From Lachnospiraceae bacterium UBA1766 (GTDB taxonomy: Bacteria > Bacillota > Clostridia > Lachnospirales > Lachnospiraceae): a stretch of DNA of 35,944 nucleotides. Shown in pieces: positions 14,650-23,057 of the stretch; the first letter of the stretch is position 1; the number at the start of each line of letters is the position of its first letter. The position numbers and the translations under genes were made by a program. The notes beneath the pieces are model-generated. The model was not told the DNA's origin. It did no database searches and was given only the letters and a program-made list of their open reading frames with translations. Location: the NCBI GenBank assembly GCA_002314715.1, contig DCGY01000070.1, forward strand, positions 3,266-39,209. The letters are read 5' to 3'.

Positions 14650-16534
14650 GATTTAAGAATCTGGAGGGATATCTGGGATACTCTTTTGTACCGGTTAAGG
14701 ATAACAACTCCAGATTCTTTTTTGCTCTTGTCATAGCCACATAAAAAACCCTTCGCTCCTCTTCTATGATATCCTCCTGCAGCATTTTCCCATAAGGGTA
14801 TTCGCCTTCGTTACAAAAAGGAATCCAGACCATATCAAACTCCAATCCCTTGGAACCGTGGGCGGTCATTAATTCCAAATCAGCTTTTTGTTCTGACACC
14901 TTCCCTTTCCCCCTTGGTTCCTCACATTTCAAAAGCAGCTCCTGTAATCCATTTACGCTTTTTGTCTCGCCGGTGAACCATTCCAAAATCTGAAAGCACT
15001 CTTTTTGTTCCTCCATGTTTTTGGCCGTTTTTCTTCGGATCATCTCTTCCAAACCAAACCGTTTTCGCAATTGCATGACACCTAAATAAATCGGCAAACC
15101 TTTCAGTCCTTCTAAATCATTTAAAAATTTATCGATTTTCTGCGAGTCTCCTTCCCCGTTTCGTGTTTGTGCATATTGAATCATCCATTCTCTGGATACC
15201 TCCAATCCAAAGTACTCATTTACCTTAAATAAATCTCTTCGTTCCAAATCTTTCTGTCCCAAACAGATTACCCGAAGCCCAAGAAGTAAGCTCTCAATCA
15301 CCCAATGGTCATAAGGATTTTTCATTCGCTCAACCATATGAAACGGAATATGATGGCGATACAAAAAGGCAGCAAATTTCTGCATTTTTCCATTGGTTCG
15401 AAACAATACGGCCATACGATTCGTAGGAAGGTTATCTGTATTTTCACCATCACATCGGGTCTGTTGGATCTTCTCCAATAAATAATCAAACATTTCTTCC
15501 TGCGTTTCAAAGCGCCTGAAGGCAAATGCAGGTTTTTCCTTTGAATCCCTTATCTTATTTTGCACCAATTTATTTTCTTCCTCATAACTGCGTAGTTTCT
15601 TAGGGAAGCGGTTATGATTTTCGTTAATTACCGCTTGGGATACCTGCACCAATTCTCTCACGCTTCGATAATTCACTTCCAGTGTGATACGTTTTGCCCC
15701 AAATTCTTTTTGAAATAGCATAAGACAGGAAGGATCCGAACCTCGAAAACCATAAATTGCCTGGTCATCATCCCCTACCGCAAATACGGAATAGGGTTCC
15801 TTGCAAAGTAATTTCAAGATTTGATATTGCATTGGATTAATATCCTGAAATTCATCCAGCAAGATCGCATCAAAACGTTTCTGCCAAAATTGACGTATAG
15901 ATGGTTGTTCTTTTAAAACCGTATAGCATACCGATAAAATATCATCAAAATCCATCTTGCCCAGTTGTTTCCGATGCTTTTCATAGTCATAATACAATTC
16001 CAAAAAAGAATTTCGATATTTTTCCGGTACTTTTCCAACGGATTGTTCCAGATTTAATGTATTTTTGTAGTAACCAAAGGCCTGCAGAATCGATTCTGTT
16101 TCCTGTTCCAAATGATATTGATCCTGTGAATTTTCGGTAGTTTTTGAACGATTGCAAAAAGCTTTCAGCGTTTCCGAAAGAAGCCTTCGTTTTTCTGTCT
16201 GATTAATAAAATGTGTTTGGGAATATAAATTGGATTCCAATAAAATGTGATAAAAGAAAGAATGAAACGTTCCGAAGGAAACGCCCAAATAAAGATGTTC
16301 CGAAGAAGCCAGTGATACGAATCGATGCTCCATAGAAAGAGCCGCTTCTTTGGTAAACGTTAATACAAGAATTTTTTCAGGATGAATTTGTTTTTCTTCG
16401 ATAAGATAACAGATGCGTTGTGTAATGACATGGGTTTTCCCGGAGCCGGGACCGGCAATTACCAAAGCCGGTCCTTTTTCCGAAAATGTAACAGCTTCCC
16501 GCTGTCTTTCATTTAAAGATTCCAGATTAAGCAT
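14627..16534 (-). CDS. UvrD/PcrA-type ATP-dependent DNA helicase (SF1A)
   Basis: About 635 residues, shorter than PcrA (roughly 720-750). SF1 motifs appear in order: Q-motif LNERQREAVTF, Walker A AGPGSGKTHVITQR, Ia LTFTKEAA, II LLDEFQDINPMQ, III GDDDQAIYGFRGSDP, IV VNYRS, V TAHGSKGLEFDMVWIP, VI EEERRVFYVAMTRAK. It unwinds DNA 3'-5' in repair or replication-fork clearance by family knowledge. The start at 16534 overlaps the gltX stop by 8 nt with no good SD, so translation is probably coupled to gltX; the longer frame to 16612 lies inside gltX and is rejected. The 3' end overlaps the convergent DUF1292 gene by 23 nt, with no terminator visible on this strand. Confidence 0.92.
   Translation of the reverse strand: MLNLESLNERQREAVTFSEKGPALVIAGPGSGKTHVITQRICYLIEEKQIHPEKILVLTFTKEAALSMEHRFVSLASSEHLYLGVSFGTFHSFFYHILLESNLYSQTHFINQTEKRRLLSETLKAFCNRSKTTENSQDQYHLEQETESILQAFGYYKNTLNLEQSVGKVPEKYRNSFLELYYDYEKHRKQLGKMDFDDILSVCYTVLKEQPSIRQFWQKRFDAILLDEFQDINPMQYQILKLLCKEPYSVFAVGDDDQAIYGFRGSDPSCLMLFQKEFGAKRITLEVNYRSVRELVQVSQAVINENHNRFPKKLRSYEEENKLVQNKIRDSKEKPAFAFRRFETQEEMFDYLLEKIQQTRCDGENTDNLPTNRMAVLFRTNGKMQKFAAFLYRHHIPFHMVERMKNPYDHWVIESLLLGLRVICLGQKDLERRDLFKVNEYFGLEVSREWMIQYAQTRNGEGDSQKIDKFLNDLEGLKGLPIYLGVMQLRKRFGLEEMIRRKTAKNMEEQKECFQILEWFTGETKSVNGLQELLLKCEEPRGKGKVSEQKADLELMTAHGSKGLEFDMVWIPFCNEGEYPYGKMLQEDIIEEERRVFYVAMTRAKKNLELLSLTGTKEYPRYPSRFLNPILRLPK
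14655..14723 (+). terminator. Intrinsic terminator for the DUF1292 gene, inside the antisense helicase gene
   Basis: A perfect 12-bp inverted repeat, AAGAATCTGGAG (14655-14666) and CTCCAGATTCTT (14708-14719), is followed by a T-run ending at 14723. The 41-nt loop can form an inner GG(A)TAC/GTACC hairpin. It starts 6 nt after the DUF1292 stop and terminates only on the plus strand; the minus strand has no T-run after it. On the other strand it encodes helicase residues (KNLELL and SRFLN). Confidence 0.7.
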
Positions 16535-17981
16535 TCTGAAGGAGTTCAATACCCTTTCGAATACGAGCCAGAGACTCGTCCTTACCAAGCACTTCCATAA
16601 TTTCGGTCGCACCTGCAGGAGTCATTTGCTTACCGGAAACCGCGGTACGAATAGGCCACATTACATAACCATTCTTCACACCGGTCTTCTCTACATAAGC
16701 TACCAATGTCTGATACAATGCATCGTTACTGTAATCCTCCTGAGCTTCCAAAATCGGCAGAATATCCTGAAGTACTGCCAATGAGGTCTCAGAATTTGTT
16801 TTCATTTTCTTATGAGTATACATCTCCACGTCATAAGAAGGAAGTGTCTCGAAGAAATCAATATGCTCGGCAATATCCGGGAATACCTCAATACGGGTCT
16901 TCACCATAGCCGCAATTTTCTTTAAATCCAAATCTTTTGTAAGTACTGCCTTTAAATAAGGCTCTGCCATCTGGTAAAAGGCATCAAAGTCCATCGCCTT
17001 AATATACTCTCCGTTCATCCAACGAAGCTTTACGATATCAAATACCGCAGGGGATTTGCTGATTCTGTGGTAATCGAAATCACGAATCAACTCATCCAAT
17101 GTAAAGATTTCGCGATTATCTTCCGGGCTCCAGCCAAGAAGCGCAATGTAATTTACAATTGCCTCGGTAATAAATCCCTGCTCCAACAAATCTTCAAAGG
17201 AAGAATGTCCGCTTCTCTTGGATAACTTCTTGTGATTCTCATCGGTAATCAAAGGAAGATGTACATATACCGGACTCTGCCAACCGAAAGCATCATATAA
17301 TCTCTGATATTTAGGTGAAGATGACAAATACTCATTACCACGCACTACATGGGTAATATTCATGGTATGATCGTCTACTACATTTGCAAAATTGTAGGTA
17401 GGATATCCGTCTGACTTAATCAAAATCATATCATCCAATTCGCTGTTTTCCACGGTAATATCCCCATACAGCTCATCATGGAAGGTAGTGGTTCCTGTCT
17501 GCGGATTATTCTGACGAATAACATAAGGCTTACCGGCAGCCAGATTTGCGTCGATTTCCTCTTTGGAAAGTCCCAGGCAATGCTTATCGTAAACCGTAAT
17601 TTCCTTACCCTCTACCACCTCAGACTTTAAGGTTGCAAGTCTTTCCTTATCGCAGAAGCAATAATAAGCCTCACCTTTATCAATTAACTCTTTTGCATAT
17701 TTCATGTAGATACCGGTTTTCATACGCTCACTTTGAACATAAGGTCCAAAGCCTCCGTCTTTATCCGGTCCCTCATCATGAATCAAACCTGTTTTCGCCA
17801 TAGTGCGATAAATAATATCCACCGCGCCTTCTACGAAACGCTCCTGATCGGTATCCTCGATACGAAGCATAAACTCTCCACCATCATGCTTTGCAATCAA
17901 AAACTCATACAAAGCTGATCTTAAATTACCTACGTGCATCCTACCGGTAGGGCTGGGGGCATATCTTGTTCTGATTTTCAT
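16527..17981 (-). CDS. gltX: Glutamyl-tRNA synthetase
   Basis: A 484-residue class I synthetase that charges tRNA-Glu (and often tRNA-Gln in bacteria lacking GlnRS). The N-terminal APSPTGRMHVGNLRSALY holds the HIGH-like motif, MLRIEDTDQER the glutamate-site motif, and KKLSKRSGH the KMSKS-type loop. The C-terminal anticodon-binding helices end the protein at the usual length. The start has GAGGAAAAGAA just upstream. It follows proA by 23 nt and its stop overlaps the helicase start. Linking gltX with proBA places glutamate-consuming functions in one transcript. No T-box leader is seen. Confidence 0.97.
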   Translation of the reverse strand: MKIRTRYAPSPTGRMHVGNLRSALYEFLIAKHDGGEFMLRIEDTDQERFVEGAVDIIYRTMAKTGLIHDEGPDKDGGFGPYVQSERMKTGIYMKYAKELIDKGEAYYCFCDKERLATLKSEVVEGKEITVYDKHCLGLSKEEIDANLAAGKPYVIRQNNPQTGTTTFHDELYGDITVENSELDDMILIKSDGYPTYNFANVVDDHTMNITHVVRGNEYLSSSPKYQRLYDAFGWQSPVYVHLPLITDENHKKLSKRSGHSSFEDLLEQGFITEAIVNYIALLGWSPEDNREIFTLDELIRDFDYHRISKSPAVFDIVKLRWMNGEYIKAMDFDAFYQMAEPYLKAVLTKDLDLKKIAAMVKTRIEVFPDIAEHIDFFETLPSYDVEMYTHKKMKTNSETSLAVLQDILPILEAQEDYSNDALYQTLVAYVEKTGVKNGYVMWPIRTAVSGKQMTPAGATEIMEVLGKDESLARIRKGIELLQNA

Positions 17982-18004
17982 TTCTTTTCCTCTTTCCTCT
18001 AAAA

Positions 18005-19252
18005 TTATCCTCTTACCTGTCCATTTCCACGAATGGTATATTTATATGTATTTAACTCCCGAAGACCCATCGGCCCTCTGGCATGCAACATCTGTGTGCT
18101 AATACCGATTTCGGCGCCAAAGCCAAATTCAAAACCATCTGTAAATCGAGTGGAAGCATTCACATAGACGCAGGCTGCGTCTACCTGTGCCAGAAACTGA
18201 TCGGCAACTGCTTTATTCTCAGTAATCACCGATTCGGAGTGGCCGGTGTTGTAGCGGTTAATATGGGTAATTGCTTCCTCTACATTCTTTACCGTTTTTA
18301 CAGATAAAATATAGTCCAGATATTCTTTCCCAAAATCTTCTTCCGTAGCCGGAACCATACTATCCAAAACGTCACAGGCTTCCTTATCCCCGCGCATCTC
18401 CACGTTTTTCTCCGAAAGCTTCTTGGCAAGCATGGGAAGGAACCGATCTTTAATAGCTTCATGAATTACCAGCGATTCACAGGCATTGCAAACACCGATA
18501 CGTTGTGTCTTAGCATTAAAGATAATGGTTACAGCCATTTCCAAATCAGCATCTTTATCCACATAAATATGACAATTTCCGGTACCTGTTTCAATAACCG
18601 GTATGGAGCTGTTTTCCACAACGGAACGAATCAGGCCTGCTCCTCCTCTCGGAATCAGCACATTGACATATTCCTTCATCTTCATAAATTCCTTCGTAAC
18701 CGCGCGATCCGTGTCTTCAATCAGCTGTACAGCATTTTCATCAATTTCGCACTGCTTCAATGCATCCCGAAGCACGGTAACGATTGCTATATTGGAACAA
18801 ATGGCATCGCTGCCACCTTTTAGGATGACTGCATTTCCGGACTTAAAGCAAAGTCCAAAGGCATCTGCCGTAACATTTGGTCTGGACTCATAAATAATTC
18901 CGATAACACCCATAGGGACACTGACCTTTTCGATATACAAACCATTGGGGCGTTCAAAGGTTTCAAGCACCTTACCCACAGGATCCGGTAAAGCCTTTAC
19001 CTGAAGCAGACCTTCTGCAATGCCATCGATACGGTCTTTCGTCAATTTCAAACGGTCCAAAAGGCCTTCCGGCATACCGTTTTCTTTTCCTCGTTGAATA
19101 TCCTTCGCATTTTCATCTAAAATATAATTTGCACGCTCCACCAACAAATCAGCGGCCACCTGCAAAGCCTGATTTTTCAATTCTGTAGACAAACACTGCA
19201 GCTTATATTTTGCCGCAACGGCCTGCTCTCCCATTTGAATTAAATCACTCAT
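18005..19252 (-). CDS. proA: Glutamate-5-semialdehyde dehydrogenase (gamma-glutamyl phosphate reductase)
   Basis: A 415-residue aldehyde-dehydrogenase-fold enzyme that reduces gamma-glutamyl phosphate to glutamate semialdehyde for proline synthesis. Diagnostic segments are GVIGIIYESRPNVTADAFGLCFKSGNA (in two adjoining blocks), IPRGGAGLI, IETGTGNCHIYVDKDADL and the catalytic cysteine region RIGVCNACE. The C-terminus ends with GFGAEIGISTQMLHARGPMG, also typical of ProA. It shares a transcript with proB, the enzyme before it in the pathway, but the two are separated by a DUF896 gene and a folate gene. It starts 31 nt after the latter. Confidence 0.97.
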   Translation of the reverse strand: MSDLIQMGEQAVAAKYKLQCLSTELKNQALQVAADLLVERANYILDENAKDIQRGKENGMPEGLLDRLKLTKDRIDGIAEGLLQVKALPDPVGKVLETFERPNGLYIEKVSVPMGVIGIIYESRPNVTADAFGLCFKSGNAVILKGGSDAICSNIAIVTVLRDALKQCEIDENAVQLIEDTDRAVTKEFMKMKEYVNVLIPRGGAGLIRSVVENSSIPVIETGTGNCHIYVDKDADLEMAVTIIFNAKTQRIGVCNACESLVIHEAIKDRFLPMLAKKLSEKNVEMRGDKEACDVLDSMVPATEEDFGKEYLDYILSVKTVKNVEEAITHINRYNTGHSESVITENKAVADQFLAQVDAACVYVNASTRFTDGFEFGFGAEIGISTQMLHARGPMGLRELNTYKYTIRGNGQVRG

Positions 19253-19283
19253 GATACTTCTCCGTTCTTCCTGACCATTCCTT

Positions 19284-19838
19284 TTAAAATAACAAAACCT
19301 GATATGGTTTTAAATCCGTCTCTTCCACAGGGATCTCCGGTACTTGTTGCATTTTATAACCAATGCCGATATTTCGAATCAGCAACTGGGGTTTATCGGC
19401 TAAATAGCGATCGTAAAATCCTTTTCCGTAACCAATCCGATTTCGGTATGGATCAAATGCCACCCCGGGTTGCAAAAGCAACGTCTTAGCAGCGATGTTT
19501 TCATCATAGACATATTCTTCGCAAGACACAGCCGGTTCCAAAATCCCCTTATATCCTTCCTGCAAATCCTCCAGATGATATACCCGATAAAAATGCATAT
19601 CGTTTCCAACTACCTTGGGAAGATATAAGGCCTTTCCCTTATGAAGCGTCTCCTCCAAGAGCATGGTCGTATCTATTTCACTGCCATAGGATGCAAAGCC
19701 CAGAATAACCTCAGACAAATAATACCATTGATGACCAAGCATTCTCTCTGTCATCAAAAGGGATGCTTTTTTGCGTTCTTCCAAGGACATGTTATCCCGA
19801 AGCTTTAGAATTTCTTTTCGAATCTCTCTTTTATCCAT
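19284..19838 (-). CDS. 5-formyltetrahydrofolate cyclo-ligase
   Basis: A 184-residue protein starting MDKREIRKEILKLRDN. The GGAG six bases before 19838 supports this over a TTG at 19850. The C-terminal ATP/substrate signature LLQPGVAFDPYRNRIGYGKGFYDRYL (two adjoining blocks) is the hallmark of the family (YgfA/FthC, MTHFS). It converts 5-formyl-THF to 5,10-methenyl-THF with ATP, recycling a side product of one-carbon metabolism. It lies between a DUF896 gene (17 nt upstream) and proA (31 nt downstream); there is no direct pathway link, so this looks like a housekeeping operon. Confidence 0.95.
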   Translation of the reverse strand: MDKREIRKEILKLRDNMSLEERKKASLLMTERMLGHQWYYLSEVILGFASYGSEIDTTMLLEETLHKGKALYLPKVVGNDMHFYRVYHLEDLQEGYKGILEPAVSCEEYVYDENIAAKTLLLQPGVAFDPYRNRIGYGKGFYDRYLADKPQLLIRNIGIGYKMQQVPEIPVEETDLKPYQVLLF

Positions 19839-19855
19839 TGAATTCTCCAAATTCC

Positions 19856-20065
19856 TTAGGCTTTCTTTTTTTGAACTTTTTCAATGGTTCCATCCGGCCT
19901 TTCGATGGTCATATTTTCCAATTGTGCTCCCAGGTTCGCCTTCACACTGTTAATATAATCTCGTCGAAGCGCCTGTTGTTCCTCTTTTTCCGCATCTGTT
20001 AAGCCTTCATTTTTGGATTTATGATACAGCTCATTGATACGTTTGATTTTTTCATCCATATTCAT
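19856..20065 (-). CDS. DUF896 family small protein (YnzC-like)
   Basis: A 69-residue protein starts MNMDEKIKRINELYHKSK, continues NEGLTDAEKEEQQALRRDYI, and has a basic C-terminus (EKVQKKKA). This helical-hairpin pattern, I-N-E-L-x-x-K-(x)5-G-L-T-x-x-E-x-x-E-Q-x-x-L-R-x-x-Y, is the DUF896/YnzC family. Bacillus members have been linked to the SOS-induced yneA operon, but the molecular role is unknown. The start at 20065 has AGAGG 8 nt upstream; the TTG extension to 20089 is rejected. It is 36 nt downstream of proB. Confidence 0.88.
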   Translation of the reverse strand: MNMDEKIKRINELYHKSKNEGLTDAEKEEQQALRRDYINSVKANLGAQLENMTIERPDGTIEKVQKKKA

Positions 20066-20101
20066 AGTAAAAACCTCTTCCGACTGCAAACCACATTCCT
20101 A

Positions 20102-20968
20102 TTATTTATGAAGATTATTTACAAAACCGGGTAAATCAAACCCTTCATCCTTATTGGCACAGAACAACGTACCAACTCTTTCTCCTTCCAAAATGCGGTG
20201 TAAAATACCCACATCCACACTGTTCGCAATAATCATATCAACATTGGAGCTGGTGGCAATCTTTGCCGCAATCATCTTTGTATTCATGCCGCCGGTACCC
20301 ACATTACTACCGGTAGATGCCTTACCCATATTCATATATTCATCCGTCAGAACATCTACCTGTTCAATAAACTTTGCATCCTGATTGGTACGGGGATCAT
20401 CCGTATATAGTCCATCAATATCCGACAGCAAAATCAAAAGATCTGCCTCCACAAGGGCTGCAACAATGGCTGAAAGGGTATCATTATCACCGATTTCAAT
20501 TTCGTAAGTTGCTACCGTGTCGTTTTCATTTACAACCGGAATTGCTCCCATGGATAGTAACTGGGTAAAGGTATTGTGAGCGTTATAACGATTCAAATTA
20601 TCCACAATGGTATTCTTGGTCATCAAAATCTGTGCGGCAATCTGATTGTATTCGGAAAAGAGCTTCTGATAGGTCATCATCAGCCGTGCCTGACCAATTG
20701 CAGAACAAGCCTGCTTCACTGCCATGGCCTCATTGGTAGAATACTGAGACATATCCTTAATGCCTGCGGCCTTTTTTCCTGCTGCAATAGCACCGGAAGT
20801 AACAAGCACCACTTCTTTTCCCTGATTACGAATATCGCATAACTCACGGACTAATTTTTCGATTTTAATATAATCCATATCTCCGGTCTCTTTGTGCTGA
20901 AGAGAAGAAGAACCGATTTTAACAACAATACGTTTTTTATCTTTTATGGCATCTCTTAATGTACTCAT
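20102..20968 (-). CDS. proB: Glutamate 5-kinase, short form without PUA domain
   Basis: A 288-residue amino-acid-kinase-fold protein starts MSTLRDAIKDKKRIVVKIGSSSL. It has VTSGAIAAGKKAAG, VVNENDTVATYEI, FGDNDTLSA-type IGDNDTLSAIVAALVEADLL, SDIDGLYTDDPR and GTGGMNTKMIAAKIA. It phosphorylates glutamate, the first step to proline. Enteric ProB is about 367 residues with a C-terminal PUA domain; that domain is absent here, as in several Firmicutes. The start at 20968 is preferred to 21022 because AAAGGA lies about 8 nt upstream and because the longer form would take in the leader. It is the first gene after a strong promoter. Confidence 0.95.
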   Translation of the reverse strand: MSTLRDAIKDKKRIVVKIGSSSLQHKETGDMDYIKIEKLVRELCDIRNQGKEVVLVTSGAIAAGKKAAGIKDMSQYSTNEAMAVKQACSAIGQARLMMTYQKLFSEYNQIAAQILMTKNTIVDNLNRYNAHNTFTQLLSMGAIPVVNENDTVATYEIEIGDNDTLSAIVAALVEADLLILLSDIDGLYTDDPRTNQDAKFIEQVDVLTDEYMNMGKASTGSNVGTGGMNTKMIAAKIATSSNVDMIIANSVDVGILHRILEGERVGTLFCANKDEGFDLPGFVNNLHK

Positions 20969-21038
20969 ATTCCTGATCCTTTTAAATACTATTAGTCCAA
21001 ATTGCCTCAAAAAGCTTGGCAAATCAGTCCGAACATAT

Positions 21039-21067
21039 ATTTTACTTCACTTTCATTCGTCCGTCAA
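21039..21067 (-). promoter_or_regulatory. Predicted sigma-A promoter of the proB operon
   Basis: On the minus strand TTGACG (21062-21067), a 17-nt spacer and TAAAAT (21039-21044) are each one base from consensus. The leader of about 65 nt contains a small 5-bp hairpin (TTGCC/GGCAA) around 21002-21023. It lies 20 nt after the stop of the AAA ATPase gene; no terminator separates the two units. Confidence 0.8.
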
Positions 21068-21086
21068 GATTTCAGCCTTTGTTATA

Positions 21087-23015
21087 CTATTGAAAACCAA
21101 TCATTTTATTGGAAACCAATTTCTCGCTAAACTCTTTTTCCAAGGTTGCATTCTTAAAATCTTCTCGTAAAAGCATAGCGGAAGAAGTTCCTTTTTCCGA
21201 TGCGCGTAACGCAGCTTTCGACCAGGTTCTCTCATATAAATTACGTACGAAACGGGCATTCGCAAATTCTCTGGAAGACATATATTGTTGGGAAAGACTG
21301 TTGAAATAAGCGGTCACATCTTCCTCCAAGCCCTCCTCTAACGTAAAGTGCCTTCTTGCCATTTTTATGTAAATTTGGGCCAGTTGTTCCTTTGTATAAT
21401 TTTTAAATTCCAGAATGAAAGGCATACGACTGCGCAAACCGGAATTTGCTTCCATCAGTTCATCCATATCGTTTGTATATCCGGCCATAATCACTACCAA
21501 ATCATCCCGATGATTTTCCATTTCCGCAATCAATGTGGTAATCGCTTCTTTTCCATAATCATTACCGGAAGCATCCTTCGCATAAAGGGAATAGGCTTCA
21601 TCCAAAAACAAAACAGATCCGTATGCATCCCGACAAATCTGTGCTGTACGGGGTGCCGTCTGACCAACATACTCTGCGCAAAGGCTACGTGCGGAAAATT
21701 CAAAGAAATTACCCTTACGTAGAATTCCCTGTTCGCGGAATATTTTACCGATAATTCGGGCAACTGTAGTCTTACCGGTACCTGGTGCTCCGGTAAATCG
21801 CATATGTAAACTGGGACGGTCCATTTTGGTATTTTCCAGCGAAATCTTAACTTGTGCTACAATTTCCTCGATTTTCTTATGAATTTCCTCCATACCGATC
21901 ATTTGATCCAATTCCTCAAAACCGGATAAATTATCTACATTCTTTGTAGGTGCCAACGCCGCCAAATCTTCTGCGGTAATCAATGTTTTATCCGGTTCCT
22001 TTCCCCGACGCAGGTTCATCACATCCTGTTTTACCTTGGCCATAATTGCTTCATTCGCCACTTTGGTGGATGTTTTCATTCCGTAAAAGCGACCATCCAT
22101 CTTCTCCAGTTCAATTTTATGCTGAATGACATTATCTGCCTCGATTGTGGTCTTGTAATCGCACTTCAAAATAATATCTACTGCATTTTCCCGAAGTTCC
22201 AAATTGCTGTAAGGTTTCATGCGGAACTCATAAATCGGCAATAAATCTGCAATGGTATTTCGAATTTGCTGATAGGGTTTGTCGGACAAATAGGGAATAC
22301 GGAACAGGAAAATATAATGATCCTGCAGTTTATCCAAACGCTTTAAGAAGTTTCGAAGTTCGTCCGTTTTATTCTCTTGTAAATAATAACTGATATCAAC
22401 AGAAACAACCTGATTGTATTCATCTTCATCCCATAACGCATCTATGAAATCATTCGCCTTTGTATATCCATGATCTTCATCGTTATCAATAATGTATTCC
22501 AAATTACTCTCCTTCTTCTTTGGAAATACTTCTGTGTGTAATAAATATTCCGAAAAGGAAGAAAGTAACTGCGACATACCGCAGCCGCTATCAATAGATA
22601 CCAGGAAATTCATCATACGGAAATGATTAAAGCCGTTCTTTTCCTTCAAAAGCGGTACCTCATCCGTAAAATCCGTCACAAAGCGCAAATAATCCTCCCA
22701 GCCAAAATATGCATTATAAATAGCCAGCATATCCTCGGAAAGCTCGCTATTGTCCTTGGCTGTCACATAAACAGTAATGGCATTTTCATATCCCGGAAAG
22801 CATAAGTTCCAAGTCTCCCGCAAATGAGTCTCTACCTTTTCAACCGTTTCGTCCTCAACTTCAACCGTCATAAAAGAATAAATGGTATCTACATGAAATA
22901 CCTTTATATATGAGGATAATTTCTCGCGAAAAACCACCAATGGCGCAGGTGTCTCTTTTTCCAGTGCCTCCATTACCAGATTTTCTGTTACGTCTACACG
23001 AACATAAAATTCCAT
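21087..23015 (-). CDS. SpoVK/CbbX-like AAA+ ATPase with an N-terminal extension
   Basis: A 642-residue protein with its start at 23015 (AGAGGAG 8 nt upstream; the ATG at 23042 precedes that SD). The C-terminal AAA+ domain has Walker A GAPGTGKT (409-416), Walker B VLFLDEAYSLY (from 468), sensor VVIMAGYTNDM and an arginine-finger region SGLRSRMPF. This is the CbbX/SpoVK subgroup. The first 330 residues are not a domain I can name, but they contain VSIDSGCGMSQLL (139-151), which looks like a P-loop that has lost its lysine, and later IFLFRIPYL, which resembles a Walker B strand. It may be a tandem AAA protein with an inactive first domain. The role is unknown; it is last in the run from yqfC. 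Confidence 0.82.
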   Translation of the reverse strand: MEFYVRVDVTENLVMEALEKETPAPLVVFREKLSSYIKVFHVDTIYSFMTVEVEDETVEKVETHLRETWNLCFPGYENAITVYVTAKDNSELSEDMLAIYNAYFGWEDYLRFVTDFTDEVPLLKEKNGFNHFRMMNFLVSIDSGCGMSQLLSSFSEYLLHTEVFPKKKESNLEYIIDNDEDHGYTKANDFIDALWDEDEYNQVVSVDISYYLQENKTDELRNFLKRLDKLQDHYIFLFRIPYLSDKPYQQIRNTIADLLPIYEFRMKPYSNLELRENAVDIILKCDYKTTIEADNVIQHKIELEKMDGRFYGMKTSTKVANEAIMAKVKQDVMNLRRGKEPDKTLITAEDLAALAPTKNVDNLSGFEELDQMIGMEEIHKKIEEIVAQVKISLENTKMDRPSLHMRFTGAPGTGKTTVARIIGKIFREQGILRKGNFFEFSARSLCAEYVGQTAPRTAQICRDAYGSVLFLDEAYSLYAKDASGNDYGKEAITTLIAEMENHRDDLVVIMAGYTNDMDELMEANSGLRSRMPFILEFKNYTKEQLAQIYIKMARRHFTLEEGLEEDVTAYFNSLSQQYMSSREFANARFVRNLYERTWSKAALRASEKGTSSAMLLREDFKNATLEKEFSEKLVSNKMIGFQ

Positions 23016-23057
23016 ACCCCAAACTCCTCTTTTTTCAAGCATTTACCCCAATGCTAT

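Noticed and set aside
20969..21086. T-box or other amino-acid-responsive leader before proB
   Set aside because: The leader is only about 65 nt, has no T-box consensus or terminator, and holds just a 5-bp hairpin.
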